This document shows, in pieces, positions 15,795 through 24,261 of a stretch of DNA of 46,056 bases. The notes beneath the pieces were generated by a model. The model saw only the letters and a list, made by a program, of their open reading frames with translations, searched no databases and was not told the origin of the DNA. Within the stretch, counting starts at the first letter, position 1. Each line of letters opens with the position of its first letter. Both the position numbers and the translations under genes were made by a program. This DNA comes from Pseudomonas rubra. Its GTDB lineage: Bacteria > Pseudomonadota > Gammaproteobacteria > Pseudomonadales > Pseudomonadaceae. The stretch covers positions 1-46,056 of the forward strand of contig NZ_JAMDGZ010000049.1 in NCBI RefSeq assembly GCF_028656935.1. The letters are read 5' to 3'.

Positions 15795-17024
15795 TTAGAA
15801 CAGAACGCGGGAACGGATAGTGCCCTTGATGTGTTGCAGTTTTTCTTGGGCCAGGTCCGAGTACTCGGCATCAACGTCGATCACCACATAACCGACTTTC
15901 TCGTTGGTCTGCAGGAACTGACCGGAGATGTTGATTGCGTTTTCGGCGAACACTTTGTTGATTTCGCTGAGTACACCCGGAATGTTTTCGTGGATGTGCA
16001 GCAGGCGGTGCTTGCCCGGGTGCGCCGGCAGGGCCACTTCAGGGAAGTTGACCGACGACACGGAGGTACCGTTGTCGCTGTACTTGACCAGCTTCTCGGC
16101 CACTTCCAGACCGATGTTGGCCTGGGCTTCAGCGGTGGAACCGCCGATGTGCGGGGTCAGGATCACGTTGTCCAGGCCACGCAGCGGGCTTTCGAACTGC
16201 TCGTCGTTGGAGCGCGGCTCGACCGGGAACACGTCGATGGCGGCGCCGATCAGGTGCTTGTCCTTGATTGCCGCAGCCAGGTGATCCAGCTCGACCACGG
16301 TGCCGCGGGCGGCATTGATCAGGATCGAGCCCTTCTTCATCGCACGGATTTCTTTCTCACCGATCATCCACTGGGTGGATGGCAGCTCAGGCACGTGCAG
16401 CGAGACGATATCGGCCAGGCCCAGCAGCTCGTGCAGGCTGGTGACCTGGGTGGCGTTGCCCAATGGCAGCTTGGTCAGCGGGTCGTAGAAGAACACCTGC
16501 ATGCCCAGGCCTTCGGCCAGGACCGACAGTTGGGTGCCGATCGAGCCGTAGCCGACGATACCCAGCTTCTTGCCGCGGATCTCGAAAGAGTTGGCCGCGC
16601 TCTTGATCCAGCCACCACGGTGGCAGGAAGCATTTTTCTCGGGGATGCCGCGCAGCAGCAGGATCGCTTCGGCCAGCACCAGCTCGGCCACCGAACGGGT
16701 GTTGGAGTAGGGCGCGTTGAACACGGCGATACCGCGCTCGCGAGCGGCGTTCAGGTCAACCTGGTTGGTACCGATGCAGAAACAGCCGACAGCGACCAGT
16801 TTCTTGGCGCAGTCGAAAACCTCTTCGGTCAGTTGGGTGCGCGAGCGGATGCCGATGAAGTGGGCGTCGGCGATCTTTTCTTTCAACTCAGCGTCGGGCA
16901 GAGAACCGGTGAGGTACTCGATGCTGGTATACCCGGCGGCCTTGAGGACGTCCACGGCGGATTGGTGGACGCCTTCGAGAAGAAGGAACTTGATCTTGCT
17001 CTTATCGAGAGAAGTCTTGCTCAT
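15795..17024 (-). CDS. serA: D-3-phosphoglycerate dehydrogenase
   Basis: A 409-aa cytoplasmic enzyme that oxidises 3-phosphoglycerate with NAD+ in the first step of serine synthesis; members also reduce 2-oxoglutarate to D-2-hydroxyglutarate. The substrate domain (residues 1-110 and about 300-325) surrounds a Rossmann domain with LGIVGYGSIGTQ. Catalytic residues are visible as Arg in INAARGTVV, Glu in the EPRSNDEQF region and His in TPHIGGST. A C-terminal ACT domain (about 335-409, from LLHIHENIPGVLSEIN) should give serine feedback. The length equals E. coli SerA. I start at 17024 (MSKTSLDKSKIKFLLLEG); longer upstream frames are unsupported. Confidence 0.97.
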   Translation of the reverse strand: MSKTSLDKSKIKFLLLEGVHQSAVDVLKAAGYTSIEYLTGSLPDAELKEKIADAHFIGIRSRTQLTEEVFDCAKKLVAVGCFCIGTNQVDLNAARERGIAVFNAPYSNTRSVAELVLAEAILLLRGIPEKNASCHRGGWIKSAANSFEIRGKKLGIVGYGSIGTQLSVLAEGLGMQVFFYDPLTKLPLGNATQVTSLHELLGLADIVSLHVPELPSTQWMIGEKEIRAMKKGSILINAARGTVVELDHLAAAIKDKHLIGAAIDVFPVEPRSNDEQFESPLRGLDNVILTPHIGGSTAEAQANIGLEVAEKLVKYSDNGTSVSSVNFPEVALPAHPGKHRLLHIHENIPGVLSEINKVFAENAINISGQFLQTNEKVGYVVIDVDAEYSDLAQEKLQHIKGTIRSRVLF

Positions 17025-17103
17025 CTGCGTAAACCTGTGTCCCGGAGAAAAATGGCAGGGAAGTGAAGCTCTCGCAGCATCGGCCTGAAGCACGATCAGC
17101 GGG

Positions 17104-17139
17104 GGGCGTATGCTAGCATGAGTACCCCCCGATACGCCC
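17104..17139. promoter_or_regulatory. Nested palindromes between serA and the D-2-hydroxyglutarate dehydrogenase gene
   Basis: GGGCGTAT (17104-17111) mirrors ATACGCCC (17132-17139), and the perfect palindrome ATGCTAGCAT (17110-17119) lies within. The site stands between the two divergent start codons, about 80 nt from serA and 58 nt from the other gene. It is a plausible common operator; the binding protein is unknown. Confidence 0.4.
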
Positions 17140-17196
17140 ATCCCTGGGACGTGAAGAGTGCTCAGGGTGACTATGAATAGTTCGAGAGTTCTATCG

Positions 17197-18594
17197 ATGA
17201 CCAATCTTGCGCTGATTGATGAGCTGATGACCCTGGTAGAGCCCGGCAAGGTGCTGACCGACGCGGCTTCCCTTGACGCCTACGGCAAGGATTGGACCAA
17301 GCACTTCGCTCCCGCGCCCTCGGCCATCGTCTTCCCCAAGAGCATCGAACAGGTGCAGGCCATCGTCCGCTGGGCCAACCAGCACAAGGTCGCGCTGGTG
17401 CCGTCAGGCGGTCGCACCGGCTTGTCGGCAGCGGCGGTTGCGGCCAATGGCGAAGTGGTCGTGGCCTTCGACTACATGAACCAGATTCTCGACTTCAACG
17501 AGTTCGACCGCTCGGTGGTCTGTCAGCCGGGGGTGGTTACCCAGCAACTGCAGGATTTTGCCGAAGACAAGGGCCTGTATTATCCGGTGGACTTCGCTTC
17601 GGCAGGTTCCAGTCAGATTGGTGGCAATATCGCCACCAATGCCGGCGGGATCAAGGTGATTCGCTACGGCATGACCCGCAACTGGGTGGCCGGCCTCAAG
17701 GTTGTCACCGGCAAGGGCGACCTGCTCGAGCTGAACAAGGACCTGATCAAGAACGCCACAGGCTACGACCTGCGCCAGTTGTTCATCGGCGCCGAGGGCA
17801 CCCTCGGTTTCGTGGTCGAGGCGACCATGCGCCTGGACCGGGCGCCGAACAACCTCACGGCCATGGTCCTCGGCACGCCGGACTTCGATTCGATCATGCC
17901 GGTGCTGCACGCCTTTCGCGCCAAGCTCGACCTGACAGCCTTCGAGTTCTTTTCCGACAAGGCGTTGGCTAAGATCATGGGCCGCGGCGACGTGCCTGCG
18001 CCATTCGAGACCGATTGCCCGTTCTATGTCTTGCTGGAGTTCGAAGCCAGCAACGAGGAGGTGGCCAACGATGCCCTGGCGACGTTCGAGCACTGTGTCG
18101 AGCAGGGCTGGGTGCTCGATGGCGTCATGAGCCAGAGCGAACAGCAACTGCAGAACCTGTGGAAGCTGCGTGAATACATCTCCGAAACCATCTCGCACTG
18201 GACCCCGTACAAGAACGATATTTCGGTCACCGTGTCGAAAGTACCGGCGTTTCTCAAGGACATTGACGCGATCGTCGCAGATAACTATCCAGACTTCGAA
18301 GTGGTCTGGTACGGCCATATCGGCGACGGCAACCTGCACCTGAACATCCTCAAGCCGGATAATCTGAGCAAGGACGAGTTCTTTGCCAAGTGCGCAACGG
18401 TGAACAAGTGGGTGTTCGAGACGGTCCAGAAGTACAACGGCTCGATTTCCGCCGAGCACGGTGTCGGCATGACCAAGCGCGATTACTTGACCTACAGCCG
18501 CTCGCCGGTCGAAATCCAGTACATGAAAGCAGTGAAGGCGGCGTTCGATCCCAACGGGATCATGAACCCGGGCAAGATTTTCGCTGTCGAATAA
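17197..18594 (+). CDS. FAD-linked D-2-hydroxyglutarate dehydrogenase
   Basis: A 465-aa flavoenzyme of the FAD_binding_4/GlcD group. The FAD domain carries VPSGGRTGLSAAAVA and GSSQIGGNIATNAGGIKVIRYG; the C-terminal domain has VWYGHIGDGNLHLNILKP, whose histidines bind the catalytic zinc, and SAEHGVGMTKRDYL. It should oxidise D-2-hydroxyglutarate to 2-oxoglutarate and pass electrons to the electron-transfer flavoprotein. The position next to serA is the arrangement reported for Pseudomonas, where it removes the D-2-hydroxyglutarate produced by SerA. A D-lactate or glycolate oxidase is the alternative. The ATG at 17197 gives the family length; an ATG at 17173 with AGGG before it is possible. Confidence 0.87.
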   Translation: MTNLALIDELMTLVEPGKVLTDAASLDAYGKDWTKHFAPAPSAIVFPKSIEQVQAIVRWANQHKVALVPSGGRTGLSAAAVAANGEVVVAFDYMNQILDFNEFDRSVVCQPGVVTQQLQDFAEDKGLYYPVDFASAGSSQIGGNIATNAGGIKVIRYGMTRNWVAGLKVVTGKGDLLELNKDLIKNATGYDLRQLFIGAEGTLGFVVEATMRLDRAPNNLTAMVLGTPDFDSIMPVLHAFRAKLDLTAFEFFSDKALAKIMGRGDVPAPFETDCPFYVLLEFEASNEEVANDALATFEHCVEQGWVLDGVMSQSEQQLQNLWKLREYISETISHWTPYKNDISVTVSKVPAFLKDIDAIVADNYPDFEVVWYGHIGDGNLHLNILKPDNLSKDEFFAKCATVNKWVFETVQKYNGSISAEHGVGMTKRDYLTYSRSPVEIQYMKAVKAAFDPNGIMNPGKIFAVE

Positions 18595-18635
18595 GCCACA
18601 GGCACAAGAGCATCCAATAGCGCCAGGAGTCGGTA

Positions 18636-19301
18636 ATGAGCTATCAGCACCAGTATGTAGACGGCACGCGTATTCACTTTGCGTTGGGCAAGGTGGTGTG
18701 CATCGGGCGCAACTATGCAGAGCACGCAGCAGAGCTGGATAACCCGATCCCGACTGAACCCCTGTTGTTCATCAAGCCAGGCAGTTGCGTAGTGCCGCTC
18801 GACGGCGGCTTCAAGATCCCGACTGAACGCGGTTCGGTGCACTACGAAACGGAAATTGCCGTGTTGCTCGGCAAGTCGCTGTCCACCCGTCCGACCGAAG
18901 AAGAAGTGCTCGACGCCATCTCCGGCTTCGCTCCGGCCCTGGACCTGACCCTGCGCGACCTGCAGGCGCAATTGAAGGAAAAAGGTCTGCCGTGGGAGCG
19001 TTCCAAGTGCTTCGATGGTGCCTGCGTGTTGCCGCCGTTCGTGCCGGTCAGCGCTTTTGAAGACCTGAAAGACATCGGTATCCGCCTGACCCTCAATGGT
19101 GAAGTGCGCCAGGACGGCAACAGCGCGCTGATGCTCAACCCGATCGTGCCAATGATCCAGCACATGGCCACGCAGTTTTCGCTGCTGGCCGGTGATGTGA
19201 TCCTCACCGGCACCCCGGTTGGCGTCGGCCCGCTCAATCCTGGCGATACGCTGGTGATAGAGCTGCCAGGTGCCAGCCGTTTCGAAGGCCAAGTGCTCTA
19301 A
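18636..19301 (+). CDS. Fumarylacetoacetate hydrolase family protein
   Basis: A 221-aa enzyme of the FAH fold. It has metal ligands Glu and Glu in VHYETEIAVLLG, Asp in APALDLTLRDLQ, and the family motifs VVCIGRNYAEHAAEL at the start and LLAGDVILTGTPVGVGPL near the end. Related short proteins act as acylpyruvate hydrolases or oxaloacetate decarboxylases. It follows the dehydrogenase gene by 41 bp with AGGAG before its ATG, so a common transcript is likely, and it may handle a related keto acid. The precise substrate is not shown. Confidence 0.9.
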   Translation: MSYQHQYVDGTRIHFALGKVVCIGRNYAEHAAELDNPIPTEPLLFIKPGSCVVPLDGGFKIPTERGSVHYETEIAVLLGKSLSTRPTEEEVLDAISGFAPALDLTLRDLQAQLKEKGLPWERSKCFDGACVLPPFVPVSAFEDLKDIGIRLTLNGEVRQDGNSALMLNPIVPMIQHMATQFSLLAGDVILTGTPVGVGPLNPGDTLVIELPGASRFEGQVL

Positions 19302-19309
19302 CCCGGCGG

Positions 19310-19338
19310 CCTGGCAGCCAGGAACACTGGCTGCTAGG
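19310..19338 (+). terminator. Hairpin after the FAH-family gene
   Basis: A 12-bp stem with one G-U pair (19310-19321 with 19327-19338) and a 5-nt loop begins 9 nt behind the stop codon. A T-rich stretch follows only after 12 nt, so it is an imperfect terminator. Confidence 0.4.
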
Positions 19339-19451
19339 CTGTCCGTCGGCTTTTGCCATTTTTTTCACAATCTATCCGGATAATACTTGCGGACCTGGCT
19401 CAGCGAACGTGCCGGTAATGTGTTATCAACTGGCAAAAAGAGCACAAACCC

Positions 19452-20384
19452 ATGGCCACTCCGCTTCCATCGAGCAACTCCCTGCCGCCTGCGCGCAAGC
19501 GTGGCCTGGCCTTGCGCTGGTCCACCTGGTTGGTCGCGGCGGCGATTATCGGCTACGGCGTGGCGATTGCCATGCATTGGGATGACCGTGGCCTGCTCTG
19601 GTTGCAGGAGCGTTTCGAAAGCAAGGTCGAGCAACAGGCCAGCATCTGGCTGCCGGACTACCAGGTCGATATCGATGCCAAGGTGCTGCCGGGCATGGAG
19701 GAGGATGAAGCTTCCGACCTGTCCTACAACCCGGTGAGCAAAACCCTGTTCGCGGTCATGGGCAAGAACCCGTTCCTGGTCGAATTGACCCTGGAAGGCG
19801 ACGTGTTGCGCAAGATTCCCCTGGTAGGGTGGAGCAACCCTGAAGGCGTCGCGGTACTTGAGGGCGGGCGCCTGGCAATCGTCGATGAACGCGCGCACAA
19901 AATGACCATCGTCACTCTGGCTGCTGATACCCGTTCGCTGAACATCACCGACTTCCCGCAGTACGACCTCGGCCCTTCGCAGAACCAGAACAAGGCCTTC
20001 GAGGCGGTTGCCTGGGACCCTATGCAGCAACGCATCATCCTCGGCGAAGAGCGGCCACCGGCGTTGTTTACCTGGCGCAGCGACGGTCATAGTCCGCTGA
20101 CCGGTGACAAGCAGGCACTGCCTAGCGAAGAACTGGACCTGCGCAACCTTTCCGCCCTTGGCGTTGACCCGCGCACCGGTCATCTGCTGGTGCTTTCGGC
20201 AGATTCCAACATGCTGCTGGAGCTGGACGAGAAGGGTGAGCAGGTCAGCTTCATGACCCTGCTCGGTGGTTTCAACGGGTTGCAAAAGCGTATCCCGCGG
20301 GCTGAAGGTGTGGCGATGGACGAGAAGGGCACGCTGTACATCGTCAGTGAGCCGAACCTGTTCTATCGTTTTAACAAGCCCTGA
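19452..20384 (+). CDS. SdiA-regulated domain protein, first copy
   Basis: A 310-aa protein with one N-terminal membrane helix (about residues 27-45, before the segment MHWDDRGLLWLQERF) and a large periplasmic beta-propeller-like domain. The repeat blades show EASDLSYNPVSKTLFAVMG, NPEGVAVLEGGRLAIVDER and AEGVAMDEKGTLYIVSEPNLFY. The SdiA-regulated family (YjiK-like) has no settled biochemistry. A homologous gene follows in tandem after 85 bp. The first ATG after the AT-rich gap was used as start. Confidence 0.85.
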   Translation: MATPLPSSNSLPPARKRGLALRWSTWLVAAAIIGYGVAIAMHWDDRGLLWLQERFESKVEQQASIWLPDYQVDIDAKVLPGMEEDEASDLSYNPVSKTLFAVMGKNPFLVELTLEGDVLRKIPLVGWSNPEGVAVLEGGRLAIVDERAHKMTIVTLAADTRSLNITDFPQYDLGPSQNQNKAFEAVAWDPMQQRIILGEERPPALFTWRSDGHSPLTGDKQALPSEELDLRNLSALGVDPRTGHLLVLSADSNMLLELDEKGEQVSFMTLLGGFNGLQKRIPRAEGVAMDEKGTLYIVSEPNLFYRFNKP

Positions 20385-20469
20385 TTTCAGGCTTTTCCTA
20401 CGCCGTGATTAAGTTTCGCTTCAGTTGAGTGTGGGAAGATTCAGGCTGTCACTTAATGAGTCCACCTGA

Positions 20470-21378
20470 ATGCGCCGTTACATACGTCTGCCGCTGATTT
20501 TCCTGGCGTTGAGCCTGCTTGCCTTGCTCCTGGTTGCCGTAGCAGGGCAGCAGTATCGCTTGTTCGAACGCGGCTGGTTCAATCTCAAGACCTGGTGGCA
20601 GCCTTTTGAGCAGAGCATCGGCCTGGACCAGTACCAGGTGGTGCTTGAGGCCAAGCCCATCGAGGGGCTGGATGAAGACATCTCGGCGCTGACCTTCGAT
20701 CCTGATCGCAACAGCCTGTTCACCGTCACCAACAAAAGCCCCGAACTGATCGAGCTGTCGCTGGACGGGCGCATCCTGCGCCGCGTGCCGTTGACCGGTT
20801 TTGGTGATCCGGAGGCGGTGGAGTATGTCGGCGCCAATAGCTATGTCATCACCGATGAGCGCGAGCAGCGTTTGATTCGCGTGCGCCTCGACGACGATAC
20901 TCCGTTTCTCGATGCCAAGGACGCCGAACAGCTGACCCTGGGCATCGGCCTCAATGGCAATAAAGGCTTTGAAGGCCTGGCCTATGACTCGGCGGGCAAG
21001 CGCCTGTTCGTGGCCAAGGAGCGTGACCCGATGCTGATCTACGAGGTCCACGGCTTCCCCCATGACAACCCCGAACAGCCGTACGCGGTGCATGTGGTGC
21101 AGGACCGCAAGCGCGATTCGCGGCTGTTCGTGCGTGACCTGTCGAGTTTGCAGTTCGATGAACGCAGCGGCCACTTGCTGGCGCTGTCGGATGAGTCGCA
21201 GCTGGTGCTGGAGCTGGATGTGCAGGGTAAACCGCTGAGTACCTTGTCGCTGCGCAAGGGCTTTCAGGGCTTGAGCAAGAGTGTGCCGCAGGCCGAAGGC
21301 ATCGCCATGGATGATGCCGGGACCATCTACCTGGTCAGCGAACCGAACCTGTTTTACGTGTTCAAGAAACCGCTGTAG
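20470..21378 (+). CDS. SdiA-regulated domain protein, second copy
   Basis: A 302-aa paralogue of the preceding gene, with an N-terminal membrane helix (residues 6-24) and the same propeller motifs: EDISALTFDPDRNSLFTVTN, DPEAVEYVGANSYVITDERE and EGIAMDDAGTIYLVSEPNLFY. The two proteins can be aligned over their whole length and end almost identically, so this is a tandem duplication that has diverged. The stop codon TAG lies inside the first arm of the following REP palindrome. Function unknown; a role at the cell envelope is inferred. Confidence 0.85.
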   Translation: MRRYIRLPLIFLALSLLALLLVAVAGQQYRLFERGWFNLKTWWQPFEQSIGLDQYQVVLEAKPIEGLDEDISALTFDPDRNSLFTVTNKSPELIELSLDGRILRRVPLTGFGDPEAVEYVGANSYVITDEREQRLIRVRLDDDTPFLDAKDAEQLTLGIGLNGNKGFEGLAYDSAGKRLFVAKERDPMLIYEVHGFPHDNPEQPYAVHVVQDRKRDSRLFVRDLSSLQFDERSGHLLALSDESQLVLELDVQGKPLSTLSLRKGFQGLSKSVPQAEGIAMDDAGTIYLVSEPNLFYVFKKPL

Positions 21379-21446
21379 GAGCGGGCTTGCCCCGCGATTG
21401 CGGTTAGCCTGGCACACCGCTATCGCGGGGCAAGCCCGCTCCTACA
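21374..21446. repeat. REP palindrome, class GCGGGC/GCCCGC
   Basis: Arms 21374-21398 and 21422-21446 are 25 nt each and complement perfectly. The first arm contains the last base pairs and TAG stop (21376-21378) of the upstream gene. The second arm ends 9 nt before the 3' end of rpiA. It separates convergent genes. Confidence 0.9.
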
Positions 21447-21455
21447 AGTTAGGCA

Positions 21456-22127
21456 TCAAGCCTTGAGGGTTTTCACGCCTTCTGCGGTGCCCAACAACAG
21501 CAAATCAGCCGGCCGCGCCGCGAACAGGCCATTGGTGACCACGCCAACGATGGCGTTGATCTGGCTTTCCAGTTCGACCGGGTTGGTGATCTGCAGGTTG
21601 TGCACATCCAGAATGATGTTGCCGTTGTCGGTCAGCACGCCTTCGCGGTACACCGGGTCACCACCGAGCTTGACCAGCTGGCGTGCCACATGGCTGCGGG
21701 CCATGGGGATCACTTCGACCGGCAACGGGAAGGCGCCTAGCACCGGGACCAGCTTGCTGGCATCGGCGATGCAGATGAAGGTCTTGGCCACCGCGGCAAC
21801 GATTTTCTCGCGGGTCAGGGCCGCGCCACCGCCTTTGATCAGGTTCAGGTGCTCGTCGCTTTCGTCGGCGCCGTCGACGTAGAACTCCAGGTCGCTGACC
21901 GTGTTCAGCTCATACACAGGAATACCGTGACCCTTCAGGCGTGCGGCGGTCGCTTCGGAGCTGGCCACGGCGCCGTCGAAGGCGGTCTTGTGCTTGGCCA
22001 GGGCGTCGATGAAGCAGTTGGCAGTCGAGCCGGTGCCGACGCCGACGATGCTCTTGTCGTCGAGCTTGGGCAGAATGAAATCGACAGCGGCCTGGGCGAC
22101 AGCCTGTTTGAGTTGGTCCTGGGTCAT
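21456..22127 (-). CDS. rpiA: Ribose-5-phosphate isomerase A
   Basis: A 223-aa cytosolic enzyme that interconverts ribose 5-phosphate and ribulose 5-phosphate in the pentose phosphate pathway. It shows the phosphate-binding GVGTGSTANCFIDAL, ASSEATAARLKGHGIPVYEL, the active-site segment YVDGADESDEHLNLIKGGG with catalytic Asp and Glu residues, and the lysine in ALTREKIVA. Length and motifs equal those of E. coli RpiA. It diverges from ilvA. Confidence 0.97.
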   Translation of the reverse strand: MTQDQLKQAVAQAAVDFILPKLDDKSIVGVGTGSTANCFIDALAKHKTAFDGAVASSEATAARLKGHGIPVYELNTVSDLEFYVDGADESDEHLNLIKGGGAALTREKIVAAVAKTFICIADASKLVPVLGAFPLPVEVIPMARSHVARQLVKLGGDPVYREGVLTDNGNIILDVHNLQITNPVELESQINAIVGVVTNGLFAARPADLLLLGTAEGVKTLKA

Positions 22128-22261
22128 GCGGGCTCCGAAACGGGGAGGAGTATCTTAAAGGCGCCTAGTATAGCGGCTAATACCCCGGCCTTGCTGTGGT
22201 CGCCCGACAGGGCGCTGGGGTAGACTCGCAAACCTCGCCCAACCGCTCAGTGATGCTTTCG

Positions 22262-23776
22262 ATGCTCGAACAGTACGTCAAGAAGATCCTCACCTCGCGC
22301 GTTTACGACGTCGCCGTCGAAACACCATTGCAGACCGCCGGCCAGCTGAGCAAGCGTCTGGGCAACAACATCCTGCTCAAGCGTGAAGACTTGCAGCCGG
22401 TGTTTTCTTTCAAGATCCGCGGTGCCTACAACAAGCTGGCCCAGCTCAGTGCCCAAGAGCTGGCCTGTGGCGTGGTCACCGCCTCGGCCGGCAACCATGC
22501 CCAGGGTGTGGCCCTGGCGGCCCGTGAGCTGGGGATCAAGGCCACCATCGTGATGCCCAAGACCACCCCCGAGATCAAGGTCGAAGGCGTGCGCTCGCGC
22601 GGTGGCAAGGTGGTGCTGCACGGTGATTCGTTCCCGGAGGCGCTGGCCTATTCGCTGAAGCTGGTGGACGAGAAGGGCTTTGTCTACATCCACCCCTATG
22701 ACGATCCGCACACCATTGCCGGGCAGGGCACCGTGGCCATGGAAATCCTCCGTCAGCACCCTGGCGAGCTGGACGCGATCTTCGTGCCGGTCGGTGGCGG
22801 TGGCCTGATCGCCGGTATCGCGGCCTACGTGAAGTACCTGCGCCCGCAGATCAAGGTGATCGGCGTCGAGCCGGACGATTCCAACTGCCTGCAAGCCGCC
22901 ATGGCTGCGGGTGAGCGTGTGGTGCTGCCCCAGGTCGGGCTGTTTGCTGATGGTGTGGCGGTGGCGCAGATCGGCCAGCATACCTTCGATATCTGCAAGG
23001 ACCATGTCGACGAGGTGATCACCGTCAGTACTGACGAAATCTGCGCGGCCATCAAGGATATCTACGACGATACCCGCTCGATCACCGAACCTGCCGGCGC
23101 CCTGGGCGTCGCCGGGATCAAGAAGTACGTCGAACTCAATGGCGTGACCGGGCAGACCCTGGTAGCCATCGATTCCGGCGCCAATGTCAACTTCGATCGC
23201 CTGCGCCATGTGGCCGAGCGCGCCGAACTGGGCGAGGGCCGCGAAGCCATCATCGCCGTGACCATTCCCGAGCAGCCGGGCAGCTTCAAGGCCTTCTGCG
23301 AGGCGGTCGGCAAGCGCCAGATTACCGAATTCAACTACCGTTACCATGCCGACGGCGAAGCGCACATTTTCGTCGGCGTGCAGACCCACCCGGACACCGA
23401 CCCGCGCAGTGCGTTGATCCAGAGCCTGACCGAGCAAGGCTTTCCGGTACTCGACCTGACCGACAACGAACTGGCCAAGCTGCACATCCGCCACATGGTC
23501 GGCGGCCACGCGGCGCGGGTCAGCGATGAGCTGGTGCTGCGCTTCGAATTCCCCGAGCGCCCGGGCGCGCTGTTCAACTTCCTCAACAAGCTGGGCGGGC
23601 GCTGGAATATCTCGATGTTCCACTACCGCAACCACGGCGCGGCCGATGGTCGCGTGGTCGCCGGCCTGCAGGTACCGGATGATGAGCGCCACTTGGTGCC
23701 GGCGGCACTGGCCAAGATTGGCTATCCGTACTGGGACGAAACCGATAATCCAGCGTACCGGCTGTTCCTGGGCTGA
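22262..23776 (+). CDS. ilvA: Biosynthetic threonine deaminase
   Basis: A 504-aa PLP enzyme that makes 2-oxobutyrate from threonine at the start of isoleucine synthesis. The catalytic domain has Lys51 in FSFKIRGAYNKL forming the Schiff base, SAGNHAQGVALAA, the phosphate loop PVGGGGLIAG and a serine-rich end. The C-terminal third (about 330-504) holds two ACT-like regulatory segments, EQPGSFKAFCEAVG and ERPGALFNFLNKLGGRWNISMFHYRNHG, which give isoleucine and valine control. An ATG at 22253 is also possible; 22262 (MLEQYVKKIL) fits relatives best. It is divergent from rpiA. Confidence 0.96.
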   Translation: MLEQYVKKILTSRVYDVAVETPLQTAGQLSKRLGNNILLKREDLQPVFSFKIRGAYNKLAQLSAQELACGVVTASAGNHAQGVALAARELGIKATIVMPKTTPEIKVEGVRSRGGKVVLHGDSFPEALAYSLKLVDEKGFVYIHPYDDPHTIAGQGTVAMEILRQHPGELDAIFVPVGGGGLIAGIAAYVKYLRPQIKVIGVEPDDSNCLQAAMAAGERVVLPQVGLFADGVAVAQIGQHTFDICKDHVDEVITVSTDEICAAIKDIYDDTRSITEPAGALGVAGIKKYVELNGVTGQTLVAIDSGANVNFDRLRHVAERAELGEGREAIIAVTIPEQPGSFKAFCEAVGKRQITEFNYRYHADGEAHIFVGVQTHPDTDPRSALIQSLTEQGFPVLDLTDNELAKLHIRHMVGGHAARVSDELVLRFEFPERPGALFNFLNKLGGRWNISMFHYRNHGAADGRVVAGLQVPDDERHLVPAALAKIGYPYWDETDNPAYRLFLG

Positions 23777-23817
23777 GCGTCTAGGCTTTTGGGTAACGCC
23801 TGAGGAAGATAAAAGAA

Positions 23818-24246
23818 ATGGAACTGCTGACGACCCTGAAAACCGTCCATATCCTGGCCACCGTGTTGCTGCTGGGCAGCGCACTGGGGCTGGCGATCTG
23901 GACTTTTATGGCGCGCCGCAAAGGTGACGCCGGTGCCCCCGCACGGCTGATGGCCAGGCCGTTGGTGTTTGTCTGGTTGTTGATGGGCATTTGCCTTGTG
24001 AGCATGCCGTTCACCGGCTGGTGGCTGGTGCACCTGATCGGCTGGCCGCTGGGCCAGACCTGGGTGCTGGGTTCCAGCGTGATCTACACCTTCGGCGCCT
24101 TCAGCTGGTTCTGGCTGCTGGCGCGGGTCAACCGCCTGCGCACGGCGCCGACCGTGGGTAACCCGACCTTCACCCTGGCGCTGGCGGTGTTCAGTGGGGT
24201 CTGTTTCATTGCCATCGCCGGGCTGATGGGTGCCAAGCCGGTTTAA
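23818..24246 (+). CDS. DUF2269 membrane protein, first copy
   Basis: A 142-aa integral membrane protein with four predicted helices, around residues 8-30, 45-67, 78-100 and 118-138. The start LKTVHILATVLLLGSALGLAIW and the later GWWLVHLIGWPL match the DUF2269 family. Conserved histidines and tryptophans in helices could bind haem or a quinone, but this is not demonstrated. The gene opens a three-gene operon whose third member is a relative, with an SDR-DoxX fusion protein between. Confidence 0.85.
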   Translation: MELLTTLKTVHILATVLLLGSALGLAIWTFMARRKGDAGAPARLMARPLVFVWLLMGICLVSMPFTGWWLVHLIGWPLGQTWVLGSSVIYTFGAFSWFWLLARVNRLRTAPTVGNPTFTLALAVFSGVCFIAIAGLMGAKPV

Positions 24247-24261
24247 ACGATAAGGATCGTC

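Noticed and set aside
17025..17249. N-terminal extension of serA by 75 residues
   Set aside because: It would cover the promoter region and has no family similarity; the ATG at 17024 gives the standard length.
22247..23884. Minus-strand open frame of 545 aa opposite ilvA
   Set aside because: It covers ilvA completely, has the composition of an antisense shadow and no recognisable domain.
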